NCBI GenBank assembly: GCA_039105265.1
Contig: JAPFFF010000014.1
Location: 1,674,001 to 1,738,000, forward strand
Source of the DNA: Tritrichomonas musculus
Lineage: Eukaryota > Parabasalia > Tritrichomonadida > Tritrichomonadidae
Length of the DNA stretch: 64,000 bases
Direction: 5' to 3'
Under the pieces are notes generated by a model. That model was given only the letters and a program-made list of their open reading frames with translations, did no database searches and was not told the origin of the DNA. Every line of letters begins with the position of its first letter. Position 1 is the stretch's first letter. Shown piece after piece: positions 9,301 to 19,643 of this stretch. The position numbers were made by a program, and so were the translations under genes.

Positions 9301-12051
9301 TTCATTATTGAACAAAGCAGATAAAAATTGGCGCTGTTGGAATGAAATATTGCCTCCTTCATCGATCAGATTATGAAGATGTTCAAGAGTCATTTCGATA
9401 TTTGGAGCTGCTATGTCCTCGTTATTGTAAAGATTTTCTTGTTTTGGATTAAAGATACACATATTAGGGATTCGATAGCAATCGCATTGGCATTCATCAT
9501 TTCTGGCAAAGACGATATCATGTCCACGATGGCATGTCATTGCACATCCAAGGCAGCAGACATAACGATCAACAACTCCACAAGTATAACAAAAGAATGT
9601 TGGCTGATTAATTTGGCCTTTTTTATAGCTGCAGCAATAATGATCAAAAATGTTGTTTCCTTTTAAACAGCAGCACTCATCATTTTCTTTTTCATGTGAA
9701 TTATCTATTGATAAAAGCTTTTGGGTTTCTTTTTGAATGTCACTTTTCGACATTGGAGGGAATGCCCAAATGTTAATGAAAGCTTTTGTTAGGACTTCAG
9801 TTGATTTTGATGCAAAGTCTTCTTCCCAAGTTGTTGGTAATTGTTTTGACTTAGCAATTAAATGGTATGTGAAAGGAATGTGATCAAGAGACTCAGATAT
9901 CGTTATTAAAAAGTTGATCAGATCTGATAGAATTGGTACTTCAGATGGGAAAAGAGAGACAGATTGATCTGACATTAAAGAGATAATTTTTGATGGATTG
10001 ATCTTGTTTGAAATAGATTTGTATAAGAATAGTGCAATGGATGGTTTTGTAAAAACAATCGATGTAATTAAAGATGATGTAATATTAATATCAGAAATAT
10101 TGGTTATTATAAGCTTAGCAATATTTTGAAAGTTTCTTTCAATCGAAACGTCAAGCATCTTTTGAATCTTGTTTTGTTCAAGTGAATCAATACCTTTTAA
10201 GAAACTTGAATTTTCAAATATTTGGTTGATAATTGGTAAGTATTTTTCATTACTCTGAAGAATTCGAATAATAAAATCATAAGAAAATGGAAGAATTGAT
10301 AAAATTGGTGAGATTAACTGAATGCATTTATATTTATCTGGATTCGAATCAGGTTCGTTGAAAATTGAATCAAGATGAAATAGATTTGATTCAATTGCTT
10401 TTTCATTTAATGCAGTATCGTACAAAGAAAAAATTTTATCTTTGATTTCTACTGAAATGTAGTAATTGCAGCAAAATGATGTAAGAGAATTTAATGGGAG
10501 GTCATACTTAAATTGAATACTAATTTCAATAAGTTGGTATAATATTAAATTAATGATTGTGTAACAATTTAATGGAGGAAGAGGTGGTGAGGCTGTTAAA
10601 AAGTCTTCTGGTTTTGAAGGTAAGACGGGTGGTATAAACGCTGGATAATAAGAGCAATGAAATTCAAGAGATTCTGAATGAATAAATAGTGGATGATCAG
10701 AAAAAGTTTTCTTTAAACAATCTTGAAAATATGAATTTAATTTGTTCAGCAAATTTGTAACAACTTCAATTTTTAGTGGTATTTTATTATAATTATACCA
10801 AAATAAAGTAGGGGTCATTAAATCATCATTTATTTTCTCTGGAATTGGCGGTGATTGTTTAGGTCTTTCATTTGAATCATTAGCTTTTTCTTTGTTTTGG
10901 TTTTCTTTTTGATTATCACTCAATAAAAACAATGCTTTTATATTTTTGATATATAAATTTTCACGTTCCAAATTTGTTTGAATATTTTTGGATTGTATGA
11001 CGTAAATCAGAGCAGAACTCCATTGTTCATTTAACTCTTTAATATGTAAAAAATTAAGGAAATCATTTGCAAAATTATTTGTATAAATATTAATATAATA
11101 AGAATATGCTATAAAAATCCATGGGTCAAATTCATTTGCAAATTTTGAATAAAATATTTCTTTGCTATCTTTGCTAATAAGATTATTTAAGCATAATAGA
11201 ATAAAAAAAATGGGATTTTTGCTGAATTTCGATGGTTCAAATTGAACAGGGTCACCTCTAATATAATTGAAGCATGTTAAAAGAATTGTTTCGGCATCAT
11301 TTTCGGGTAAACCTTTGGTAATTAAGTTTTGATAAAAATTATTTTGAATATAATTATATTTAAATTTATAATCAAATATTTTTTCAAATAAATATTGTAG
11401 AACGTAAAAATTAGGTTGATTCATTTTCAGTCTAATTCTTCTCAATGATTCAAGCAATGATTTGATATCATTAAAATTTAATATATTTTGAATCTCATTG
11501 TCAGGTATTGTCGATGAACATCTATAGATATTGTTGAAATAATCAAATAGAGCAGGATCCTCTGAAAAATTTAATTCTTTCATTGATAAATATATCGAGC
11601 AATTCACAACTAATTCAACTGTAAAATCAGTTTTTAATAAATGTTTGCAAATTTCACAAAAATAATATATTGATTCTGAAATGTTTGGTTGTTTTAAAAG
11701 AGGAAATACGATTTGATCTGGGGTTGATAAAGGTTTTGATAATTCTGATAAAAAAGAAATTGGATTATTACATTTTTCTCCATTTTGAAATGATTTTTGA
11801 GTCAAAAGAACTGATATTCTACAAACCTTCATAATTTGAATCACATTTGAAATACTAAGATTTGATGAAGAAGGAATTGTTTTGATAATTTTTGATGCTA
11901 AGAATGACCAATAATTAATAGTTTTTTGAAAATTTTCTGGTAATATTGATGGAATATTAAGATTCCCCAGATTTTGCCAATTTTGACAAAAATTTTCTGA
12001 AGTTAATATACAACTGGTATTCTCTTCATTTTCGGATTTTGGATGAGACAT
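6316..12051 (-). CDS. UBR4-like N-recognin with UBR-box zinc finger
   Basis: 1911 residues from the ATG at 12051. The first 780 or so residues are helical solenoid-like. A UBR box follows (about 788-858), with densely spaced Cys/His including FCYTCGVVDRYVCCLGCA, CHRGHD and CQCDC, the zinc-binding fold that reads N-degrons. After it comes a beta-rich region. Near residues 1550-1650 (RWYMLPLAADEI and VELGNRGGYDINCDGFGVFVI) it resembles the post-UBR part of UBR4/BIG proteins. Asn/Asp/Ser/Glu-rich low-complexity inserts occur around 1690-1800. UBR4 proteins are often near 5000 residues, so this is a short form. I do not see the C-terminal E3 module of animal UBR4, so its ligase activity is uncertain. 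The stop TAA is followed by A (TAAA), fitting a trichomonad poly(A) signal. Confidence 0.82.
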   Translation of the reverse strand: MSHPKSENEENTSCILTSENFCQNWQNLGNLNIPSILPENFQKTINYWSFLASKIIKTIPSSSNLSISNVIQIMKVCRISVLLTQKSFQNGEKCNNPISFLSELSKPLSTPDQIVFPLLKQPNISESIYYFCEICKHLLKTDFTVELVVNCSIYLSMKELNFSEDPALFDYFNNIYRCSSTIPDNEIQNILNFNDIKSLLESLRRIRLKMNQPNFYVLQYLFEKIFDYKFKYNYIQNNFYQNLITKGLPENDAETILLTCFNYIRGDPVQFEPSKFSKNPIFFILLCLNNLISKDSKEIFYSKFANEFDPWIFIAYSYYINIYTNNFANDFLNFLHIKELNEQWSSALIYVIQSKNIQTNLERENLYIKNIKALFLLSDNQKENQNKEKANDSNERPKQSPPIPEKINDDLMTPTLFWYNYNKIPLKIEVVTNLLNKLNSYFQDCLKKTFSDHPLFIHSESLEFHCSYYPAFIPPVLPSKPEDFLTASPPLPPLNCYTIINLILYQLIEISIQFKYDLPLNSLTSFCCNYYISVEIKDKIFSLYDTALNEKAIESNLFHLDSIFNEPDSNPDKYKCIQLISPILSILPFSYDFIIRILQSNEKYLPIINQIFENSSFLKGIDSLEQNKIQKMLDVSIERNFQNIAKLIITNISDINITSSLITSIVFTKPSIALFLYKSISNKINPSKIISLMSDQSVSLFPSEVPILSDLINFLITISESLDHIPFTYHLIAKSKQLPTTWEEDFASKSTEVLTKAFINIWAFPPMSKSDIQKETQKLLSIDNSHEKENDECCCLKGNNIFDHYCCSYKKGQINQPTFFCYTCGVVDRYVCCLGCAMTCHRGHDIVFARNDECQCDCYRIPNMCIFNPKQENLYNNEDIAAPNIEMTLEHLHNLIDEGGNISFQQRQFLSALFNNERMPEIQVTKPYLGENGEYEGHHKKRRTNIEQQTLQIDRNNDSSNTQTEKSDTDISRSTKISPLNQKSLLNLFLKVASIQFDKQEENNLNNNIDVEIDLGWQDVVYVNKAFNSIPIEDLSSQSLINWNEMQKSFTEYDAITFIIQRCIISPLNIATFVSNNILVLSTGKSIISYRLPSFDQKLSSINISGFVTQISPSKSNPDLIIVSTLFQVYLVKVDNEGNFEMINDKIIKYQKIGPEPDNNDSYDEKSLNSFSLVLNAFWLNSKDIKIAILFRGRMMFYNLSDNDNQEAYMTLIPSGSDSFRSAVIVENNGEDFAIITTESGKYIVYPCSSSNSSENDNPIVASKMNSFPWLPEKPIISYCSTTNLFFVTSSGDEIACIKKDDFFLEKPLKPFMVNTFGAPDNLIFIGNHPKNPNFYFFFHVMSSSVVTMEIGRSKVIFSLNENRFEGYRFPALTKETSPLTFFKGPSLKDEKEEVFYSISMNGQLNEFELLSSMNSNSKRKRKNNSTIVKPSLPKPPIPLAQPPHRPFHHQNENNNRNSDSDANEPLSSRYHDIFLRSMRSMLEDNDRNDDSEIDPLDMDPQIKVPPIFWSKSRLSLDDNIQIFIPNFEREARIILQNEKIIFNNSIRNKFIEVCCLSETDVIIGFRFFVSNNSSSNHRPPYLSLNGRVTKVDDARWYMLPLAADEIEPRKVYRVELGNRGGYDINCDGFGVFVIDRSLIEDSISLQSHKLELNLGSSSEHGNEWFFESSSLLSFDDSSSSYGIRKKKTKNDNNNNNEEEEEIEIDTNDQNLKKSLSQLSFLFSPMNSQSDNSLTTASNNANNDNENSSTTENTINNNNNNNDSTTENNNNNNNSGCGCCDDDAVVSFDDESIKNLVKLIYTNSIASIPARRILLRMIFANSKDEENENQNEDASDSDEKLLKDNQKVINIWSDVMKSLLKEKKVLPELWDVFLRDYSLMPKEEQSQISELLWENNPPTGNEFAFFSAFVS

Positions 12052-12309
12052 CTTTTTATTGGTGAATATAAATAAAAATCAGAAAAATTTTGAATGATAT
12101 ATGCAGACGGTTAAAGGTCAAATACCTTAAAAAAAAATTTATATAAAGCTAAAGAGCAAGAGCAATATTCGAAGTTTCTTTAATATTTTAAATATAAATA
12201 TATATTTATGTATAAATGGAAATTACATATTTTTTATGAATTTTTTTAGGCTGGGAATAAAATATGATTGTTTTAAAAAATTGAGAACAAATTCATACAA
12301 AAAATAATT

Positions 12310-14290
12310 ATATTTCAATTTATACCATCTGGAAATAGCTGCATACCAATAGAACCTATTGAACCAGCAGTACCTGCAACTCCAAAAGCTAATGCTGTCC
12401 ATGAGACTATACGCAAATTATCTACATCATCCTCCAAATGTTGAGTGACTTGTTCGGTCCTTGAGACTCTACCTTTTAAGCTTTCAATAACAGTGTTCAT
12501 TTCGTTAACATCATAGCTAATAACATCTACATTGTTGGTAACTAAATTTAGGTCGCTCCTCATGTTAGTAATATTATCAGCTGTTATTATCTTAGAGGAG
12601 GTAATATTATAATCAGTATATAAGATTGTTGCCCCATTTGGATTTGGAGATACTTCATAAAACTGCTGCTTAATGATATACTAGAATGGGTTAGTAGTTG
12701 CATCTCAATGAGCCTCATCTATTAAGCATAAGTATATTCAAGTTGTTCACATTAATCAATTACACCATTTAAGAACAACCATACCATGTCTCCTCCATTA
12801 CCTTCTTTTCCAGTAGGTCGAACTGAGAACCTATTTGCATTTTTAGAACCTTCCAGGGTAATATCAAGGTAGAGTTCATCAATAGCACTAGTTTCTAATT
12901 AGTAGCATTATTCATCTTATAGCACCTTATTGCTTCTATATAGTATCCATCTTTCGTACCTCCTTGACTTGTCTGGAAGCCTAGACCATATTTCGAAAAA
13001 GGTTCTACATCTCCTGTCTTTAACTTAACTGAGCAGTCTATTTTGTACTTACCTCCATGAATCATGTCATGTAGTAGGTTATCAGGTGAGCAGTTACTAG
13101 GCTTATTTATCAGTTAAATAATATTGCAGATGAAACAGATAAGATTCGAACAGATATAACTGTACCACAGACTACAATGACAAATACAGCATCAACTATG
13201 ATTGCACTTAGGAATCAAGTCCCTGTTATCAATATATCTGGAATCCAGTATACCTTAGAAGATATTGCAGATATGACAAGAGAAGAACGAAATGCATTAG
13301 TTGCTAGTCATCCTGAAGTACAAATACGATTTCATCTGTAACAACCTGTGGCTGAACTTATCTATGAGTTATCACTAATGATTGCTCAGTGGTTGTGATA
13401 GTATTTGTTGCATTATCAGTATCATTATCAGTTATTGTAATCGAGGATGAATTAATATTTAATGTTTCAGTCCATTTTCGAATCTGGTCTATTCCTAAAG
13501 AAGTGTAGGACATTCTAACCAAAAATTGCAATAGCATTTCCTAACTGAGTTAAAGCATGTGTTGTCGAAAGGACAACCTGTGTAGCTGAGAATGTCGATA
13601 TAACTCCAGCAATAGTATTTTGAACAGTTGTTGTTGTTGGTAAAAATCTCTCCATAGTCATCTTGTCAGCCTTCAAATCAACAGACGGTTGATACCTTAG
13701 TTGAACAAATGAGACTTTAACTTCATTATGTTCCGTTTTGTGAAACTCCTTTAACACCTCTGCATTAACTCACAATCGTTCTGGCTTTATCCATAATACT
13801 TCTCTTAAGGATTCATTGTTCATATCACTCAATTTAGTATAGAATTCTTTAACATTGTTAACGGGTGGAACTATAACCACAGAATTATTGGTTTTATCAA
13901 GTTCACTTTGTGATTTATCGCGTCGAAGTCATTGACTAGAGGCGATTAGAACTTCACAAATGAACTTCTTCGTTCTAATCTGTATTGTAATCTTAAGTAA
14001 ATCATAATTATTTTTGATCATAAAATAATCATCATTGTAATTATAATCTTTATCACCATTCTCATTATATAATTCTAGGTTGCTTTAGACGTCAACTTGT
14101 TCTCCATTTATTAAGAGCTTAATCGATATCTCATCATCTAATGGATCCCCATTCTTATCAAAGTAACCTTCACACTTTATCGTGTATATTCGCTCAGGAT
14201 ATAATTTGGCTCTTGTGCTTCAATAGATAAAAGGTTTTCCAGGATTTTGTATTTCTTTTAATAGATCGTCATCATCACGAAAATGATGAT
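12310..14290. mobile_element. Broken fossil of a large mobile element, possibly Maverick/Polinton-like
   Basis: This 2-kb patch is clearly less AT-rich and has more codon-like sequence than its flanks, with short coding-like stretches on both strands. One on the minus strand near 12.3-12.6 kb reads as a coiled-coil region followed by a Gly/Ala-rich hydrophobic segment. Others near 13.1-13.3 (plus) and 13.5-14.2 kb (minus) look like parts of structural-type proteins. The pieces are rearranged and carry many breaks, and no whole gene remains. Trichomonad genomes are known to be rich in Maverick/Polinton elements, and the protein style fits them. I see no polymerase, integrase, ATPase or terminal repeats here, so the family is a guess. 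The fossil is old. Confidence 0.35.
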
Positions 14291-14772
14291 TTAAATATAT
14301 CTACTAATGTAATATGAATAAACCAGTCAAAACTTGATATATACACTAAAGGGTTGAGATATATTCAACTTTTGAAAAAAACTATTTAAGCTATTATATC
14401 AATTATTTTATCAAATTCAAAGCACCAAATCATTTAAAAACAATTAATAGATATATGCTTATATAATGAATCCACTTGTCAATATAAATTTCAAATCTCA
14501 ACTCCAGATTTTATTTTAGAGCTATGTTTAGATTACTTTGATCATTAGTTTCATAAATCCTTGTAACCTTATATATAGATTAATTCTGAATATTATACGG
14601 ATAAATATTTTTTAATATCAATTTAATAATTAATTATGCAAAAATATTTGATAAATATTAACATCCCATCAAGAAAAATATGCAAAATTTAAAATCCAAA
14701 TTTGAAAAGAAAAAAAATTGAGAGGTATAAAACAAATTGAATACACATTCAAATTAGGTTTATTATGAATAC

Positions 14773-14876
14773 AATAAACTAAAAATCAAAAGTCAGACCA
14801 CTTTTTTAAAAATTTTAGGTCAAAGATAGGTCAAACCAATGTCAAAAAAGGTCTGAGTTTTGAATTTCAGTTTATT
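14773..14876. repeat. Short inverted-repeat hairpin element
   Basis: About 27 bases at the left (AATAAACTAAAAATCAAAAG...) return as an imperfect reverse complement at 14850-14876 (...TTTTGAATTTCAGTTTATT). The arms enclose about 50 bases that contain further inverted GGTC/GACC motifs (AGACCA, AGGTCAAA). It is probably a MITE-like hairpin or the foldback remnant of one. No clear target duplication was found. Confidence 0.45.
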
Positions 14877-15240
14877 TTTATCTAACCATCATTTTATATG
14901 TAATAATAAATAGAAACAGTTATATTTTTAATTGCAATACCTTTTTGATTCATCAGGAAAAAAATATTAAAATTTCAATTAAGGAAAGAGTGTCAATTTT
15001 ATGAATTCAATAAAACAAATCAAACGAAAAATTCAATTAATCAATTTCAAGTTAATATATATTTTTTTAATTATTTGCATCTGAGAAAGTGTATTAAAGA
15101 TCTTTTATTAAAATCAAACATTTTTATTTTTTAAAAAAAAAGCATTTAAATCTTTGAAAAACACAAAAAAAAGTTCATAAAATAAAAACCAGAGAAATAT
15201 TGGCTTTATTTTTTAAAAAATGAATTACAAATATATTATT

Positions 15241-15376
15241 TTATTTCGATATTGAATAAAGTAATAGAGAGCTTTTGTAATTATATTTAATACTTGGAAA
15301 ATATCATTTCGATTTCATTACTCAATTCAAAAAAATGAAAAAAACTCTCTATTACTTTATTCAAATTTGAAATAAT
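15241..15376. repeat. Inverted-repeat hairpin element (about 136 bp)
   Basis: The left arm TTATTTCGATATTGAATAAA followed by GTAATAGAGAG returns as reverse complement at about 15345-15376 (CTCTCTATTACTTTATTC then AAATTTGAAATAA). The arms of about 31 bases have few mismatches and a central loop of about 70 bases. This is the shape of a small foldback or MITE. It sits 500 bp upstream of the transposase gene but shares no obvious sequence with its flanks. Confidence 0.5.
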
Positions 15377-15757
15377 AAATGACTGGCCCACTTTAATTAT
15401 ATAAAAACCTCATTGAGAATGCTGTGGTTTTATTTTTAAGCATTCATTCAAAAAAAATATAAACTATTCAATTTTTTTAAAATTTGAGAACTTATACTCC
15501 CATTTTTAGAAAATAATTATAGTCAAAATCTTAATCAGAATTAATTTTTTAAAAAAAAAATACTCTTCCATCTAGAATTTAATTCATAATATAAATTATA
15601 TTTTTTATAATTTTTTGTACATCAACCATTTTTGGATCAAAATCATTTTATTTGTAAATTGTTTTGAGTAAAATACCAAAAATCATTTTATAAATACAGT
15701 ATTTCAATTTTTAAATTATCGGAAAAATCGTTGATTTGGTGAACTAAACGTTATTCA

Positions 15758-15815
15758 TTTTTGGCGCTAAAAAGTTTTGATTTTGGCGCGGAAATTTATT
15801 TTTTTTTTGGCGCTA
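15758..15815 (+). promoter_or_regulatory. Three TTTTGGCGC motifs upstream of the transposase gene
   Basis: The sequence TTTTGGCGC occurs three times within 51 bases (GGCGC cores at 15763, 15785 and 15809), in the same orientation, about 80-130 bases before the transposase ATG. The core matches the general E2F-type consensus (TTTSSCGC). CpG and GGCGC are rare in this AT-rich DNA, so the cluster is unlikely to be chance. Whether it is a promoter element or a transposase-binding subterminal repeat cannot be told from sequence alone. Confidence 0.4.
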
Positions 15816-15889
15816 AATTTTAACAATTTAACTTTTTGTTAAACAACTGAAGTTCATTTCATTATTTTTTGTTGCTGATTAATAATTTG

Positions 15890-17167
15890 ATGAGCAGACC
15901 AACAAAGCAGAGGATCCACTTGAAAAAAATTCGTCAAATTCGAAATAGAGCTCATAGCAATGATCAATATGACCTTGAAAATGAAATAAGTCTTCAGAAC
16001 CAAGAAGAACTTCAAGAAGAAATAGATCTTCAGAATGAAGAAGATCTTCATGACGAAATAGATCTTCAAAATGAAGAAGTTCAATGTAATTTTACCAGTA
16101 ATGAAGCAAAACATTCAGCCCTCGAATATGCTTTTGCAACTCTTGCCTCAGGAGAATCTTATACCAGTAGTGCTAAATTTAATGCACATTTAAACCGGCC
16201 TTTTACATCTAAAAGCTCATTCTACAGGGCTCAACAAACTGTAGCTAATGAGGTTGAAAGATACGCAAAAGAATCCATTGAAAAAGCTCAAAGTGAACTT
16301 CCTGATAATGCTTTGCTGAGTGGAGATGGCAGGTATTCGATAAGAAGAAATTCGCCACATTGCACATACGACATTATAGATTCCTCTAGTAACAAAATTG
16401 TAGCATTTGGGGTGGCAGATAAGAAGAGTTTTTTTCACCCAAATGAGACCTTTTCTAAATCCTCGAACCTTTTGGAGTCAGAAGCAATGAGAAGAGCTTT
16501 GAGCCAAATAAACTGTAAGCATAAAGTGAGTGGCTTCATTTTGGATGGCGACAACAAAAATCCCAAGTTATTACAAGAGAACAATTTTAACTCTTTCATC
16601 TTCAGAGATCCCAATCATCTTTGCTTATGTTTTAATCGTTTTCTTGATGCACAATTGTATGAAAAAAAGAAAATGATAGAAAGAATATCTGATTGTTTTC
16701 GTGGGATAAGAGATAAGGTGAAAAAATGGTACTCGTTCCTTATCCATTCGCCATTGGATGTACAAACAAAGAGGGATGCTTGGGCTAATACCGTAAGTCA
16801 TTTAATTGGCAACCATCAGAATTGTCTATATCATAAACCCACGGATTATGTGTGGGAAGTTGGCCTAAAGTATGAAGAGTGTGCCGAAACTCTCTACTTT
16901 ATTTTGCTTCAAAAGATTGATGACTTTTATCAAGTGACATATGGTGGCTCGACACAATCGAATGAAGCATTTCATAAGGAACAGCTTTCATTTTGTAGCA
17001 AAGACGTTCTATACCCTCGTTCACAAGTAACAAGAGATTATATGGCATTGTTGAGACATAATGAAGGTCCAGTTTATGAACTTGAATTGCGAAAAAGATT
17101 ACACCTTCCAAATCTTGATTTTAATTATCAAGTTCAAATAGAGAATGAGCAAGAAGAACGAGAATGA
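15890..17167 (+). CDS. DDE transposase of Kolobok/Mutator-like type
   Basis: 425 residues from the ATG at 15890 to TGA (17165-17167). A longer upstream frame has only TTG starts. An acidic repeat (LQNEEDLHDEIDLQNEE) lies at the N-terminus. The catalytic core shows SGDGRYSIRR (Asp about 146), then LLESEAMRRA, then FILDGDN (Asp about 219/221), RDPNHLCLC, a His/Cys motif (NHQNCLYH), and TQSNEAFH (Glu about 359). This order matches the Kolobok/Mutator-like DDE family, where DGTW..R, a Met/Leu-Glu motif, DGD, a His-Cys knot and TQN-NE motifs follow one another. The same frame stays open past the TGA for 40 basic and acidic codons to TAA at 17288-17290. The element was therefore probably once 466 codons, and one in-frame TGA now ends it early. 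The catalytic residues remain. Confidence 0.72.
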   Translation: MSRPTKQRIHLKKIRQIRNRAHSNDQYDLENEISLQNQEELQEEIDLQNEEDLHDEIDLQNEEVQCNFTSNEAKHSALEYAFATLASGESYTSSAKFNAHLNRPFTSKSSFYRAQQTVANEVERYAKESIEKAQSELPDNALLSGDGRYSIRRNSPHCTYDIIDSSSNKIVAFGVADKKSFFHPNETFSKSSNLLESEAMRRALSQINCKHKVSGFILDGDNKNPKLLQENNFNSFIFRDPNHLCLCFNRFLDAQLYEKKKMIERISDCFRGIRDKVKKWYSFLIHSPLDVQTKRDAWANTVSHLIGNHQNCLYHKPTDYVWEVGLKYEECAETLYFILLQKIDDFYQVTYGGSTQSNEAFHKEQLSFCSKDVLYPRSQVTRDYMALLRHNEGPVYELELRKRLHLPNLDFNYQVQIENEQEERE

Positions 17168-17370
17168 AAAAAAATTATGAGAAGATCACTTCCATATAAG
17201 AAACAATTTAATTCATATCGAAAGAAAAAGTCGGAAATGAATAAGTACACAAAAGGTGATTACAAGCCATCTGAAGAGGAAGATGAATAATTGAGACATC
17301 ATGATTTAATTTTATCTTACTAAAAAAAGATAATTCCAATTTTTTAATTTGATTTTATTCTTTTTATTAC

Positions 17371-17514
17371 GTGATCTGAAATATGTGTAAAAAGCATCAG
17401 TTTGATTGCCATCATGACCTATTTTTCAGTTTTTTTTTTTTTTTGTTTGTGAATTGAATTGATTTGAATTGCTTTATGTGATCTGAAATATGTGCAAAAA
17501 GCATCATTTTGATT
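17371..17514. repeat. Direct repeat downstream of the transposase gene
   Basis: GTGATCTGAAATATGTG then AAAAAGCATCA and TTTGATT is found at 17371-17407 and again at 17478-17514, with about two differences over 37 bases. The copies lie 107 bases apart, separated by T-rich spacer. They may be part of the 3' subterminal region of the transposon. Confidence 0.55.
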
Positions 17515-17808
17515 AGCAATCTGATTTATTATTATTATGTTTTTTTTTTTTTAAATTGCCGAATGATAAAAATTATAAATTTATAGCATATATGGCAAAA
17601 CAATGGTTTATAAAAAAAAAAACATAGATCTGCGCAGTAAAAACAATATAATTAGCATTTTGGAAAAAAATCGTGAATCATATCTTTCATCAAAATGAAA
17701 ATTTGGTACTAGAATACTGATTAAATTGAGATATTTTGGAAAAAATAAATATGCATTATAACGATGAATAATAAATATCGGTAATTGCGAATTTTTCCAA
17801 TTTAATAT

Positions 17809-19278
17809 ATATAGTTGGTGGACATAATTATGTTTTTGGGACATAATCATGTTTGCTCAACTTTTTGAATGGTACACAAAAATAAAACACATTTTTCTCA
17901 ATACTTTTTAAAGATAATTATATAATATTATATACTTTAATAATGTATTTTATGTACATCATTATTTAATTAAATGAGCTATTATATTTGTGATTTATAT
18001 GAAATTTTGCCATTAATGTAAAAAAAAGTCAAAATGCTTATTGTATTCTCAATAATTGAAACTTGGGATTTAATAATAATATCATTAATTCATAATCAGT
18101 AATGATATAATTTTGTCAGATAATTGTTATCTAAAAACTTTCATATAAGAAAATTTTGATGCATAAAATAAAGTTAAAAATCATATCACTTTTTTGTTTT
18201 TTTCCAATAAAAAATAAAAACTTTTAAATTTTTATTTAAATATTTGATATAAGGCATACAGTATAATGATATTGAAAGAATAAAATTGGCGGTTCTACTC
18301 AAGATCTATTACCTTAATGAAAAAGAGTAACTTCTGAAATAACTTAAAAAGACTTTCAATTTTAGACATTGAAAAATTATTTTCATTATTTTAATAGTTC
18401 TTCTATACTTACCTAATATTTATTGATTAATTGCTATTTTTAATGCTATTATAATAGAAAAAATAAAAAAGTGATATTTGTATATTTCTTAGAAAAACCT
18501 GAAATCTTGATGGGCAACAATGATTTTTAGAGGATTAATAATATATTTCATTGTATGTGTTATCAAATAATGTAATTCTGAAATCATATCAATTATGCAT
18601 GAGTGATTTATGAACGATTTTGAATGAAAAAAAGAAAAATGAATTTTTTCCAAGATTGATTCTTTTTCAACCATATTATTATATTTAATATATTATATGC
18701 ATCATATAGATGATTAATACTGCATCTAATTTGAAATAAAATAAACTCATTTTTCAAAATTAGTAATTTTGTATGAATGATTTTTGTCATATTTTGAAAA
18801 CACTTTTTCTTTTTATATAATTATTATTTCAATAAATTTTTTTCTAAAATATAATATATACACTATATTCTAAAATAATAACTATGTTAGAGCAAATTAA
18901 AACAACCTTTTTTTTTATGGTAAAAGCATGAAATGTGATATGAAATGAGTTTTTTGAGTAGTGAAATGAAAATGAAACCATTTTTTCTAATTATCTATTT
19001 TATTTCAATAAATAATAATGATACATTTTAATTATAGATGAAAAGTAAATTATAATTTTTTTCAAATAATAAAAAAATATTCAGAAATTAGAAATTCGAT
19101 ATCATATTTATGATCAAATTTAGTTTGATAAAAGTGAATGAAAATCGGGGAATAGAATGTATCCAATATGATATTAATTGTTCTACAATTGTTTTTTTAA
19201 AAGTCCAATTTGAATATATAGAAATGATGTGAAAACATAATTATGTCTCCAAAACAGAATTATGTCCACCAACTATAT
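17809..19278. mobile_element. Tc1/mariner-like DNA element with about 46-bp inverted ends
   Basis: The left end ATATAGTTGGTGGACATAAT followed by TATGTTTTTGGGACATAATCATGTTT (17809-17853) is repeated in reverse complement at 19232-19278 with a few mismatches. Each arm holds ACATAATTATG-type motifs. TA lies at both borders, consistent with a TA target duplication. The length of 1.47 kb is typical of mariner elements, but I find no recognisable transposase between the ends, only short AT-rich frames. It is therefore non-autonomous or deeply decayed. Confidence 0.55.
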
Positions 19279-19478
19279 AAGGAAAAAGAATATCATAAAA
19301 AAGAAGCACCAATTGATAATTTCTTCAAAAGCATTAACGCTAATCCTAATGTAAATTAAAGTTATTGGAATTTCGATTTGCTTTTGTGCTCAATACAAGA
19401 GAAACATAAGACTAGAAAATTTGAGATTTTTTTTTTTCAGCCAATAAATTTGAATAAAAAAATTTTATACATAAATTT

Positions 19479-19643
19479 GGGGAAAAATCAAAAACGCCTA
19501 TTCAATTTTTTTCCAACTACTCAATTTTTCACTTTTTCTAAAGGCGTTTTTGATCAATATTTTTTAAAAAAATCAAAAACGCCACATTTGACCTTCTGCC
19601 AGGTAAAATTAAAAAACTCGTTTTTTCAAAAACGCCAGGTTTT
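19479..19643 (+). repeat. Left terminal inverted repeat of the 7.9-kb element
   Basis: 165 bases beginning GGGGAAAAATCAAAAACGCC. It contains four copies of the 11-mer GGCGTTTTTGA or its complement (TCAAAAACGCC), alternating in orientation. These are likely transposase contact sites. The arm differs from the right arm at one position near the tip. Confidence 0.85.

Noticed and set aside
18489-18790. Two overlapping 60-residue frames inside the mariner-like element
   Set aside because: Phe/His/Ile/Lys-rich noise with no transposase motif; AT-rich DNA produces such frames often.
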